A DNA stretch of 29,358 bases from Cylindrodendrum hubeiense (lineage: Eukaryota; Ascomycota; Sordariomycetes; Hypocreales; Nectriaceae): contig JAANBB010000474.1 in assembly GCA_014621425.1 (NCBI GenBank), positions 1-29,358 of the forward strand, read 5' to 3'. The first letter of the stretch is position 1, and each line of letters begins with the position of its first letter. Positions 11,402-21,675 of this stretch are shown one piece after another. The notes below the pieces were generated by a model, which saw nothing but the letters and a program-made list of their open reading frames with translations, did no database searches and had not been told where the DNA came from. A program made the translations under genes and the position numbers.

Positions 11402-12397
11402 TTAGATGATTTTCATGTGTTCCGAATCGCGCAATAGATTACTGATCGTTCGAAAATGAACGTCTTTGAAATACTTCGCGCGTTGCTGAAACGCTTCCTC
11501 GTACGGAACAGCTGTCGCACCACTTAGGGACCATTCATCAATAGTGGCTGTATACCACCTTTCATCTTCCTCCCCAGCCAGATCCGCGTCTAGAGCTTCT
11601 TTAGTAACATAGTTGCGCTAAAATTGCATGTCAGCAAATCCTTGTCTGTTTGAAACTGCTGCTCAAAATACCTTCAACGTGATGCTATGAAAGCTCTCAA
11701 CTTGCTCAATAGCCTTATTCCATGTCCCAAGCTCTCCATATATGTAAATATGTTTATCCCAGTCGTCGGACGACACCAGCTTGACGACAGCTTTAGCGAG
11801 ATCCCTCGCAGCCGTCCAGCCGATGGGTTCGTTCCCAGTCCCGACAACGCGAACGGTTTTCGCTTCCATATCGATTGGCCAACCTTCAGGAAATGGGCGC
11901 ATGTGGCTCTTTGTCCCAAGAGGATTTTGAACAAAGTAATCAGCCAGCCATCCTTGATTCAGGAGCGTCCATTTCACCTCAGACTCGTTTGCCAAGATTT
12001 CGCGGAAAGAATGTCGGGCGCGTTGAATTCCGCGAGGCACGTTCGGAAAGTCCCTGGAGTTGCCCAAAAACTCACTTGGAATTAAACGTGTGCTGCTCTT
12101 GGATGCTCGGCATGCTTCAAGCATTGCTTCATGAGTCGATGTGTAAATCGCCGAGTTGTTTGTATGTATCGTTGATACAAGAACTGTTGCACTGAGACGA
12201 TCGAGGATTGACAGGATGCTGTCTTTTGTATACTCCTCTAGCCTATACAAAGAAACACCCAACTTGTCAAAGAACCCGCTCTCGGAGCGGGAAATGATAA
12301 CGACATGATGCGTCTTGTCAAGGGTGAACTCTTCGGCCAGGTATTGTGCAATATTGCCAGAGCCGGCAATAACAACAACCTGTTTACTGGAAGTCAT
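11402..12397 (-). CDS. NmrA-like / isoflavone-reductase-type NAD(P)-binding protein
   Basis: Two exons: 12397-11672 and 11617-11402. The intron at 11618-11671 (GTATTT...AATTTTAG) joins ...ITLK to RNYVTK... in phase 0. The product is about 313 residues, normal for the family. The N-terminus has the Rossmann dinucleotide loop VVVIAGSGNIAQYLAEEF, and SRSES after strand 2 suits NADP(H) binding. LIPSEFLG matches the conserved PSEFG-type motif, and WTLLNQGWLADYFV is typical of NmrA-like proteins. The lysine of true isoflavone reductases is not evident, so it may be a redox-sensing regulator or an atypical reductase; no substrate can be assigned. The start at 12397 (MTSSKQ) is the first ATG in frame and sits right before the glycine-rich loop. 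The gene looks intact. Confidence 0.85.
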
Positions 12398-12681
12398 GGT
12401 CAAATCTTGAAGGCAAAAATGATATATGCTGATACACGCAGCGCGTCAGTAGTGGAACTGTTGGATGAGACAAGATTGTGTTGTTAAGTATGAGTTGTTT
12501 ATGTTGGCGGATTGCCATCTTTGGGCGCCAGACTAGTCAGTTTCCGCGCCGATAGAACCCCGCACCACTTATCAGACCCCACATTTCCGGGCTGCTACTC
12601 AGTACCTGGACATTGCCATCACTCGTCATCTCCTTCAAAATAGTTGGGTGACATCACATGAACTGGTTGCGTCGTGTACAA

Positions 12682-12979
12682 TCATTGGCCCGAGTGGCTG
12701 TAGCTCTTCAGACTCCATTCGTACTTTCCTGGCTTCACGTCCCAAATCCGCATTGCCTTATCCCAGGAGGTTAATGGTATAAACTTCGAGTCATGTGAGA
12801 AGATTATTGATTCACTGTGGATCGCCGTGGCTTCTAATATCGATAAGTATGTCTCCCGGCTCTCTTCAACTTGCGGCGAGCGAGAGCGCAACTCCAAAAC
12901 TAACACTCGAACAACCTTCGAACAACGCTCTTGTTGGTGTGAAAGCCAAAGCAGAGGTATATATCTGTAATAACAGGAT
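12682..12979 (-). pseudogene. Fragment of a NACHT-WD40 (HET-E-like) gene
   Basis: Read on the minus strand, three frames in succession give the junction that precedes WD40 repeats in fungal NACHT-WD40 proteins. First LLLQIYTSALAFTPT (from 12979), then TNKSVVRRLFE (12938-12906), then SPQVEESRETYLSILE and a WD repeat with SIIFSHDSKF and SWDKAMRIWDVKPGKYEWSL, ending at a TGA at 12682. At least two frameshifts are needed. A further compensated shift replaces the expected GH-x-D-x-VNS segment. There is no NACHT P-loop nearby and no second intact WD repeat. It is a relic of an NLR-type recognition gene, not a working gene. Confidence 0.75.
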
Positions 12980-13873
12980 TCAACTTGTTACAGTCGACCA
13001 CATTAGTCCACGAGAACGGCTCCACCGGATTCTACGCTCTACATTGACCCTGACCCTGCCCGAGCTACTGATATATATGATATCCTTGCCGGAAAGGGCT
13101 TATCTGCTAAGATCTGTTTCAGGGTGGCGTCGTCAGCTCTGGAACCGAATAATCTCCCTCAAAACTTATTAGTTGAACTGCCGCCAGCCGAGGTACCGGG
13201 ACTATGAAGCCAAGGCTTTGTTGAGCCGTTTAGCCGTGCTGAACCACGTCCAGAACAGAGTGCTGTATCCAACATCTGACTCCACAAGCCGATGTGGACC
13301 AAGATAATATTAGAGTATGAGAGTATTGCCGGGTGCGGCATGTGTTGAACGACTACCGGTCATATTTGGTGAGTTTGATTAACCTCATTAGAGAATGATC
13401 CCCGCCTTCTGCGGGGTAATGTGTTGTCATAATAGCACACGTGGTCACGATTCCTTTCATTTTCACGGAACCCTGGCTGCTTGACGCGTAATGTTCTGGG
13501 GGAATTGGCCGCGCCGAAACCTAGCTAGGTAGTTAGCAGCAGGTAGTGGATGGCGATTCCCTGCCAATCCTACATCACGGGTGGGGCCGTAATTGAAGTG
13601 TCCAAAGTCAACGATCGTATGGACGAGCAACCTGGATTGATTACGAGTGGGGCCGGTGTTCTTTTTATTTCTTCAGAAAGTAGGAATTTCAGAGTACTGA
13701 CCCCAGGATCTCGGAATGTGGAGTGGAAGTCATCTTCGGGAAACGTGGGGAAGCCAGGGTTTGATCCGAGCGGCCAACACGCTGCGGCTGTTCTGTAGTT
13801 TCCCCGCGTTTTACGTGCCGGGATGTCAAGCTGGCTGGCGATACTGGTCAGGTCAACCATATACTCCTTTGTG
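12980..13873. other. Gene-free interval upstream of the secreted DUF8021-like gene
   Basis: No supported gene. The left end adjoins the WD40 relic and may hold further decayed NLR sequence, but I could not read any. The right part is upstream sequence of the gene starting at 14056, with the GC hairpin described separately. Confidence 0.45.
13400..13416. promoter_or_regulatory. GC inverted repeat with paired CreA-like sites
   Basis: ccccgc-cttct-gcgggg is a perfect 6-bp inverted repeat with a 5-nt spacer. Each arm reads as GCGGGG on one strand, matching the SYGGRG consensus of the carbon-repression factor CreA/Cre1. It lies about 650 bp upstream of the secreted-protein gene at 14056. A role in carbon control is inference. 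Confidence 0.35.
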
Positions 13874-13914
13874 TGAGGGTACTACGAATGAGGGTACAAC
13901 GAATATGTATATAT
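13874..13914 (+). promoter_or_regulatory. 15-bp direct repeat and TATA box of the secreted-protein gene
   Basis: Two 15-bp units (tgagggtactacgaa, tgagggtacaacgaa) stand at 13874-13888 and 13889-13903, differing by one base. They are followed directly by tatatat at 13908-13914. A CT-rich stretch then leads to the ATG at 14056, about 140 bp downstream. This is the normal arrangement of a fungal core promoter and leader. The repeat could be a tandem regulatory site. Confidence 0.5.
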
Positions 13915-14055
13915 GAGCTGTGGTATCCCTTCATCTGGAGTTTGTTCCCTTCCAGACTTCTACTCGGTACCTCACTGTCAATTTCCCAGCTCGACTTCGA
14001 ACCTTCTTAAGCTCTGGCTGCTTCATTTTAAAAGTCGACGTCGTTCATAGCAATC

Positions 14056-15069
14056 ATGAGACACATGTTTATGAAAGCAGCGGCAGTCTTGGTCCTCGCA
14101 GTGGCGGGGTCCGCGTTACCTGCCGGCAATGTGGTCAGGAGTGAATCGTGCAGGTCGACCAGCGACTGTTCCCGCGAGTTCTTGACGAGTTTGGTCACCC
14201 AGATCCTAGATTCTGTGGTGGCACACGACCCGTACTCCTTGCCGCTGGCCACCGTCTATAAGGCGACTGAGAACTCGCATCCAGCAGCGCTCGGCATGAT
14301 GACTCTATGGCGCACCGTCACCAAAGCAGGCGCCCCCAGCCTGCTAGCACTTGATACCACGAACTGCACAGCGTACTTCGCCCTGGCAATTAGCGAAGGT
14401 AACGACGCGACGGAAGCAGTCCTTCGAGGCCGAATCGCTGTGGTTGACCAGCAGATCACCGAGCTGGAGCTGTTCATCAACCGCAACCGTGGCGACCACG
14501 GCTTTACGTTCTCGGCTGACGAAGTTTTGTCCAACTACGAACCGTTGATGAACCCACCAGCGAATCGGACCAAGCCCAGCCGAGAAACGTTGTGGGCCCT
14601 GAGTCAATCCCTCTTCGCTGCGGAAAGCAACTTCTCAGTCACCCTCGGCGACGACTGCCTGTTCACCGAATCGGGCGGGAAAGTCGTCGATACTGGACTC
14701 TACGGAAACGGCTCGAGTACACCGCTCGGTTGTGTCTGGCCCGACGATCACCCCATTGACGTGAACGCGCGAGTGGGCCTGGTCATCGACGAGGAGTTGG
14801 GCTTCGTCGTGACCAGCGGAATAATTCCAGGCACCGTGTACCCCTACCAGAATGTCTCCGCTTTCATCCCGAATGATATGACTGCTGCGCAGGAAGCGCA
14901 AGACGCGTGGATCGAGGAGATGACAGCCCTGGGTAACTGGACCATGCTATCTCCCACTGGAGCAACCGGTGACACTCTCGAGGTGCTCCAGTACTACGAC
15001 AACGCGCTCCAGGCCATGCAGATCAATGTCTACCTCAGCGGCCCGAATATGACGTCGCCCTGGTTGTAG
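14056..15069 (+). CDS. Secreted DUF8021-like protein
   Basis: An intronless gene of 337 residues. The N-terminus is a clear signal peptide (hydrophobic KAAAVLVLAVAGSALPAG). The mature part has several N-glycosylation sequons (NCT, NRT, NFS, NGS, NVS, NWT, NMT) and at least five cysteines. The C-terminal half contains VGLVIDEELGFVVTSGIIPG, TVYPYQNVSAFIPNDM and AQEAQDAW, the signature of the fungal DUF8021 domain, a SnoaL-like alpha+beta fold found in secreted proteins of unknown function. I recognise the family by motif only. Higher GC and the lack of introns distinguish it from its neighbours. It is convergent with the aminopeptidase gene, and both products are secreted. ATGs at codons 4 and 6 could also serve as starts; the first is kept. 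Confidence 0.85.
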   Translation: MRHMFMKAAAVLVLAVAGSALPAGNVVRSESCRSTSDCSREFLTSLVTQILDSVVAHDPYSLPLATVYKATENSHPAALGMMTLWRTVTKAGAPSLLALDTTNCTAYFALAISEGNDATEAVLRGRIAVVDQQITELELFINRNRGDHGFTFSADEVLSNYEPLMNPPANRTKPSRETLWALSQSLFAAESNFSVTLGDDCLFTESGGKVVDTGLYGNGSSTPLGCVWPDDHPIDVNARVGLVIDEELGFVVTSGIIPGTVYPYQNVSAFIPNDMTAAQEAQDAWIEEMTALGNWTMLSPTGATGDTLEVLQYYDNALQAMQINVYLSGPNMTSPWL

Positions 15070-16089
15070 GATATGTCTTTTGATACGGTGTGGAAAGTTT
15101 AGTTACGTTGGACAAAGACATATTGAGAGTGGTCCAGAGTGGTGTTTGTGGCTTTCTCCCTTGCGGTCGACCTGTTGGGTTTGCCTTGGTATAGCCATCG
15201 CACCGAGCTATCTTAAGTTGTTCGGCTCTAGTATTTCGCTTCTTATTCTGTCCTTCAGTCAATTATCAACAAATCTTCAACCAGTTAGTGGTCGGATTCG
15301 TTAGGATACGGAGGATCCGATGCGGCGCAAAATGTTTATTTTTGATGCACTCAGCTATGGTACTATTCGTACCCTATACCTCATTCATCAGTTTCTACTA
15401 TTTCTCTCTATAAATATAGTAAGCAATTGCAGTTTAGGCTTTCACTACCACAACAGTAACTTCTAGTCCAGTGCAGATTCATTATATACTTAGTTGTAAT
15501 AACATTTGAGAAGTTATTTACTTCAATCATCGGATCTATAGTGCTATTCTAGATCATGGTCAAACTTAAACTCTTAGTAGACACTGATAATTGAGTATAT
15601 TGAGTCGATAAACATGAATCTGTTGCTCCTGCGCTAAAATGCGTGGCTGTGATAGTCATTGGTTATTTGCCTAGTAAAACCAACGCGTTTTTTGTGGTTG
15701 ATGCCGCGTATGTAACGACATGGCTTAGTGAAATTCAGCTCGTTGATAGAAAGAAGGGTTTTTGGTTTGTCGGTCAACTTATTCCCATGCAATCCTCCTT
15801 ACACAAATTAAAGTGATACGAAGAGAGAATAAAACACAATAAACCCGTAGTTGAGAGCACCCCTAGTGTCAAAGGTTCGATAACTAAATGCCATTAACTC
15901 CTTAATTCATTCATCATTGACTCAGGTCACTTTCAATGGTGCGCACTATGAATGAATATTACAACATTTCTCGTATTTTAATCATAAACACTGCTAACGC
16001 ATGTTAGTCCTATATGTCCGCCTTACTGAGTGACCATTGGATCTTTTCCTAACCAAGGCCATCTATGATTTTACCACCTCGCATCTATC
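15070..16089. other. AT-rich convergent intergenic region
   Basis: About 1 kb between the stop codons of two convergent genes. I see no gene. The sequence from about 15,330 to 16,080 is clearly AT-rich. It should hold the 3' untranslated regions and polyadenylation signals of both genes. No inverted repeats marking a transposon are visible. Confidence 0.55.
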
Positions 16090-17711
16090 TTAAACAGTGA
16101 TGCTGCTTCCTCCGCAGGGTCCAGCGTGACCATGGGCATGCGAATCAAGACCTTCCCTCTGGAAGAGCTGTACGTTATCGGCCGCCCATCTCCTCTTCTT
16201 GATGTCCACGTCGTCCAGGGTGCGGAAGCTCAGGGCGTACTTGGCAACGGAGTTGGCAATGCTCTTGGTGTTGAGGAGGTAGGCATCGTGGGCCAGGTTG
16301 TTGATGTCATCGCCAATCTTGTGGTAGTTGATATCGTAAGCGACACCAGCCTCGCCGCCGAACAGCTTGGCTTCCTCTTCAGTCTTGAGGACTTCAGCGC
16401 CGGTGAAGAGACCGCCTGAGGGAATGCCGTTCTCGATAAAAGCAGCGTAATCGGAGCGACCGCTGAACTCAGAAGGAACATAGGGGACATGCTTCTTCTT
16501 GTAGAACTTCTCAAAGTCGGCCTCGAGAACATCGGAGCCAGCAGGGCCGGTGAGGTTAAAGGCGCTACCATCTCCATCGTAGATACCATAGACATAGTTC
16601 GGGCTAGCAATCTGGTGTGGTGGTCAGTGCCAGCTCAAGGTTCGGACAATCGAGATAAGAAACGTACCATGTCAAAGTTGAGGTAGGCTCTAATCTTGGA
16701 CAACTCAGTGTCGGAGCCGTTAATTTGCTTGATGTAGTAGTAAGATCCAAGCTTGCCAAACTCCTCGGCTCCCCAGAAGGCGAATCGAACGGCGTTCTTG
16801 ATCTTGAACTTGGAGAGAGCCAGTGCAACGTTCAGGACACCAATGGTGCCGGAACCATCATCGCTAAACGGGCGCTGTTAGCAAAAGAAATGTCAGACAT
16901 CTTTCGGGCCGACTCACTTGATACCGGGGCCAGCAGCGACAGAGTCAGAGTGACCCCCCAGGACGAGGACATTCTTGTGGTCGCCGCCCTTGGTCTCGGC
17001 AATGACGTTGAAGTTGACGCGCTCCTCGACAACAGACTCAACCTCGAAGCTGACAGTCACGTCACCAGCCGCAAGAGCTGCGAGAATGGCTACGCTGTCC
17101 TCCTGGCTGATACCCACGATGGGGGCATAGTCGCCAAATGCAGCGCCGAGCGTACCGCTCAGGGCTCCGGGGACATTGTTGTAGACGATAACACCGGCAG
17201 CGCCGGCCGCCTTGGCGTTGATGGACTTCTGGGCAAAGGTGCAGGTGCCTCTGGACACAAAAGCAACGTTTCCGCTGACCTCGGCGGGAAAGTCAGATGT
17301 CTCGCAGCCAAGATTTGAGACGGCGATGAGCGGCCCTGTGAAGGAGCCGCCAGGGGTGTAGGTCATGATGCCGGCCTCGATGTCTTCACCATCAATGGTG
17401 ACAGTAGCAGTTCCCGAAGCGTAGAGCTCTGTGAATGGCTGCTTGACGACGTTGTAGTAGCCGGTTGACTTTAGGGTCTTGTAGAGGTAGTCGACGGTGG
17501 CATTGTGGCCGCCGCTACCAAAGGCACGGTTTCCGCCATTGGCATCGGCAAAGTCCTGCAGCTTCTGGGATCCCGCGAGGAGATCCTTGAGCTTGATCTG
17601 GTTCTGGAGGTTGGAGGAGGTGACGTATTTCTTTGGCTTGTCCTTGTCCTTGGAGGCCAGGGCGGGCAGGGCCAAGGCCAGGGCAATTGAGAAGAGTGCG
17701 TGAGTCTTCAT
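16090..17711 (-). CDS. Secreted M28 zinc aminopeptidase (aminopeptidase Y type) with PA domain
   Basis: Three exons: 17711-16918, 16863-16668 and 16611-16090. The introns 16864-16917 (GTGAGT...GTTTAG) and 16612-16667 (GTACGT...CACCAG) both restore the frame, for 503 residues. A signal peptide (FSIALALALPALAS) and a lysine-rich stretch open the protein. The PA domain spans roughly residues 130-220 (FVSRGTCTFAQKSINAKAAG, AAGVIVYNN). The M28 metal site is complete: HSD in GGHSDSV, DD in GINDDGSG (formed by splice 1), AEE in FWGAEEFG, D in NFDMIASPN (formed by splice 2), and H in DINYHKIGDD. It should remove N-terminal residues from peptides outside the cell or in the vacuole. The C-terminus is rich in His and Gly. 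The gene looks fully functional. Confidence 0.95.
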
Positions 17712-20700
17712 CCTGGATCAACAATGCAGAGAGATGCAATTGGGTGATTGGAACCAAAGGCAAGAGGTGTAGTGTTGAGAAGCTCATTGTTTTGAAGGTT
17801 GTTGAGCAATTCATATATTGCAGAGGCTGAGACCCCATGTCACGGTCGCGATCTGCAGCGCAAAAGGGCCATGGCTAGTCTGCGGCCCCGCATCAAACAA
17901 TCCGCCAATCAACAGCTTCATAGGGCTGGGACGAGCACCCGAATGTGGCAGTTGTGAATGTCGTCGGCGATCAGCTTGGTCTTGAATCGATTGGCCGTGG
18001 GAACTGCCTCTTCCAGTAACTAGGCCGAGCACGCGCTGCACGACCCCGACACGGCTGGGAACTTTGTAAACGCTCGCACGTGGTGCCGTGCGACTCTAGG
18101 ATTAGAAGGGCAGGTCGCAGTGCCATGTCGCAACGGTAGGGCCTTGGCTAGCTGTGAAGCGAGCGTCTATCTGCAGAGATAAGCCAAAAGTCCCCGACTA
18201 TCCCGTTCGCACACTTGCATTAACCCATCTCTCGAGCGACTGCGCCACCGAATTAACCTTACTCCCAAGCATAACTAGCGTTGATTATCCCTGGATCGGC
18301 AGGTCTTTAATGAGTGGCGATGTGACTGGAATCACGACAATTGACGTGCTGCAACCGCTACCCCGCCATGCTGCGCAACCCTGTCGCGGGCTATTGCGTC
18401 TTTGCCACTATGTCTTGCAAGTGAACAAGGCGGGGATAGTGGCTGCAACGGGCCACATGCTGAGGTCGCACCTCGTATCCAGAAGGCCAAGGCGAACCCC
18501 GGCTGCTCGACAAGCTGCTCGACAAGCGAATGAGCCGATGATTGGTGGGCCGCTGATAACGTTGTAGATTTCCCGGCGCACATGCAAGGATCAGCCGATC
18601 GAGCGTGGGAATACCGACGATAAGAGTCTGTGCTATCGTCACCGCCATATAGTGCTTGACTTTCCCTACCCTTGGACGAGTTGTCTCAAAGATGAATGTC
18701 ACTCTTTTCTAAATCTTTGTACAATAGTGGTTAGGTCACACTGACCGTACAAAACACTCATTGCGAACCAGATTATTTCAAATTACATACCGCATAAACC
18801 CATGACTAGCTCTTGAAGCAGCTTCAACTCAAACTATGGATTTTAAAATGAATCGCGCTGAACTTCAAGTAGTGACGAAACCATATGCTCCCAGTTTTGC
18901 ATCTCGCTAGTCTCAAGGAGCGTGGTTCGGCCTCATTCCATTCCACCACCTGTACGGGTAGCGACTTATCATCTCTCTTCCACACCATGCCGTCCACAAT
19001 TACCGCTCGCCCTACTTGCCATTGCTCTGACACTGCCGCGCCGATACCATCTCGATGGTAAACCTGCCAAAACCGCCTTTGTTGGACAATATACCCCATT
19101 AAACTGTACTTCGATCATTGATCAGTAGTACAGCAATTTACCTCGCTGCATGGCTCTCAGCTCAAATGCGGTGTTCTGATCGCCGGTGCTTGGGGCCATC
19201 TTTTGGGAGCGGGGATGCAGCTTGGTCAGCCCCTAGTGTGATCCAATTATCGAAGCGGTTGAAAGTTGGTTAACAAAATGGCTCGAGATTTTAGGTCATA
19301 TTAATACGACCAAATTGCAGCTTTATGGTACGGCATGGCCCCTTGTGGTTGTACTAAAATAAAGAGGGGACAATGGCAAGGATTAAAATCGGTACACACT
19401 CCCGTACCTTCAAGCCGCTACCGGAAGTTGTTGCCTGAACACGTCCCCCCAGTCTTTTATGGACCTTAACGTGAACGCTCAAGCGGGCGATCTGGTTAGC
19501 CGAAAACATGGGACGCACCTACGTGGACTGCGGGAGACACCATTGATTCTATACCCGATAGATTTGGCTTTTGGGTAGATGAGACTGAGGTAGTGGATCC
19601 GAACCCCATGCGACAGGAAAGTGTTTAAATCCGCTGGTAAATCTCACTTGAGCCGCTTGCTCTAAGACTGCCCACCGACAGATTCCTACTTATCGCGAGA
19701 AGTAGAGTGTGATTTACTTTGATTCGTCTTCCGAGAAAAGAAAACGTCATGAGGTCTCCAAGATCCGCACCACGGAAATCGAAATCACCCTGCCGTCGTT
19801 CAGGGGGAGGGGGGAATTAAGCCACGCCTTAATTTCCGTAAGATATTAACGTCCAACCTGGCAGCTAACTCTAGGGCCTCGAGGACGTAGCTACTCAAGA
19901 TGATTGTGTGGCATGGCGACGGGCAAAATGAAGGTCAGCGAACTTAAACAGTTTTGGGAAAGTAGCTCACCAATCGACGTTTACCATTAACAATCTTAAA
20001 CGGCTCGTTCAATTGAACGACTTCCATGGTGCCTGAGGGTGATCGTTTGAATTAATGAATGAATTACGAGGAGAAGATTCCGATAAGGTGACCTGAATTG
20101 TTATGTTCAGCTAGGGTAACCACACAGGTACCAACATCTCAGGTCGAAGTAACTTACATCAAATAGAGTGCAAGAGGTACCATTGACAGTCGATATTACA
20201 ACAACTAGTTTTCTACTTCCGGGTGTATTCCAAGCAGCCCTCTAGCCATGCAGCTAGCCGAGGATTTGATTATTGCTTAGGGAGGTGAAAGATGTGCCAA
20301 GTATTTCATGTCTCTTGTCCGAAGACATGTCGCGTCGAGACAACCCGATTTTATTCCAACTACTAATGGCCAGCATGTACCCTCGGTTTGCAAAAGGACT
20401 GTGGTTGGACTACTTTCTGCATTGCAAGTTGCACAGAGATTGGTGAGAAATACACTAAAGCAAGGCAGTGTATGCAAGATGCAGCCTGCCGACATTCAAA
20501 TCCATGACGATCGACACAGCCGGGTTTTGCTGCGCCGCACGTGTCATAACCGGGCTCGAGGTAGTGAAACTGCCAAATCTGCATTCATGTTCACTATAAT
20601 GCTGTCTATTCGATCCTCCATGTTCGATTCCCGGACACCCTGAATCGCGCGCATGACGAAGGCATCATGCGCAGTGTGAAGGAGGCACATGGTCCTTGTG

Positions 20701-20860
20701 GCCGTACTCTTGACTCGGCAGACCTCTAGCATATTAACTCACATTTTGAATAGCATGGTCTCGCTTGTTAGAGAAAAGGAATTACAACGTGGTCCGTCGC
20801 CGCCATGTAGCGATTTCCTCTCGCACAGGAGACTGGGAGGAGATCTTATCCCAACTCCCG
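17712..20860. other. Long interval without recognisable genes
   Basis: About 3.1 kb. The first few hundred bases are the aminopeptidase upstream region. A perfect 12-bp tandem duplication (gctgctcgacaa) lies at 18502-18525. Open frames at 18154-18567 plus and 18824-19099 minus (ATG-initiated, 91 codons) have no recognisable domain, no partner exon and no signal peptide; I do not call them genes. The remainder is mixed-composition DNA with no coding sign by eye. Confidence 0.4.
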
Positions 20861-21033
20861 GCGCTGAAATTGCGGTGCTAGTATCCCCCCGATGTGATAT
20901 CTCAGTGGTGGTTCAGTGGCGTAGCTCAACTCTCCTTGAAGTGCTAAAATTGCAGTGCTAGTATGTGATATCTTCGCGGCGGTTCATTGGCGTAGCTCAA
21001 CTCTCCTTGAAGGACTAAAATTGCAGTGAACTT
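20861..21033 (+). repeat. Tandem repeat of 71-80 bp, 2.3 copies
   Basis: Copy 1 is 20861-20940 (80 bp), copy 2 is 20941-21011 (71 bp), and a partial third is 21012-21033. Shared cores are gtagctcaactctccttgaa and ctaaaattgcagtg. Copy 1 has an extra ccccccga block that accounts for most of the length difference. It has no coding interpretation. It looks like a minisatellite, or an array within a decayed element. Confidence 0.85.
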
Positions 21034-21059
21034 GGATGGACCCTGTGTGCTGTCCATCC
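21034..21059. other. 8-bp hairpin just after the tandem repeat
   Basis: ggatggac at 21034-21041 and gtccatcc at 21052-21059 form a perfect 8-bp stem with a 10-nt loop directly downstream of the repeat array. It could be an element end or chance. There is no adjacent gene for it to terminate. Confidence 0.35.
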
Positions 21060-21675
21060 CATCTGAGGCGGGCGCGTAGATTGGTATTAGTCTCGCTATC
21101 ATTCTGGCACTATAGGGCCTCCATCAAAATGGACACGATAACCTGAAGTCAAAATGGTGGGCGGTGGTGAGCCAAGCTTATGACTTGTGCCAGTTGTTAC
21201 ACAATGAGATATGTTCCGAATATATCTTAGAAAAGACGGGTATCTTACCAATCCGGATCCGGTTCATCTGGCACATAAGTAGCGCCATTGATAGATAGGC
21301 AACGAACTCGGGTTTTTGGAGGAACAGTGAACGTCGTGACTGTATTCAGAATGTTCAATTTTAAGACCCAGTTGCAGAAGAACTTGCGCCACCATTGGCT
21401 TATGCGCGCGCCTCCAATGAACTCTTCCGTGATTATTGCTTAGTTGTCGAAGACGATTCTTTCTAGGTTCTCGGAAATCTAAACAGGCTCATCAAGTTGC
21501 GACAATCGTGACTACTTCAACATATTGTTGTGCTCCAAAGGCTTCCTCACCTATCTAGCAAGATTTAGGGCATCAACCTCGCAATACCGGTGCGTTCGTC
21601 ATATATTCCTGTCATTCAGAACCTGGTCTAAGTGTATTGGCACCATTATATAAATTATCTGTACCTTGTCCCCAG
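21060..21675. other. Short gene-free interval downstream of the frameshifted surface-protein gene
   Basis: About 600 bp with no supported gene. It should contain the 3' flank of the minus-strand gene ending at 21676. Confidence 0.45.

Noticed and set aside
16725..17318. Plus-strand open frame of 197 codons
   Set aside because: It is antisense to the M28 aminopeptidase, whose metal ligands and splice sites are all present on the minus strand.
18154..18567. Plus-strand open frame of 137 codons
   Set aside because: No recognisable motif, an overlapping open frame on the other strand, and a 12-bp duplication inside. Not supported as a gene.
18824..19099. ATG-initiated minus frame of 91 codons
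   Set aside because: It reads somewhat like protein but has no family match that I recognise, no partner exons and no promoter sign. Left as unproven.
20005..20020. Perfect 16-bp palindrome tcgttcaattgaacga
   Set aside because: A palindrome of this length is expected about once by chance in a window of this size, and no gene or repeat is attached to it.
20618..20640. tRNA-like T-loop word gttcgattcc
   Set aside because: The flanking bases do not form the T stem, and no acceptor, D or anticodon arm fits upstream.
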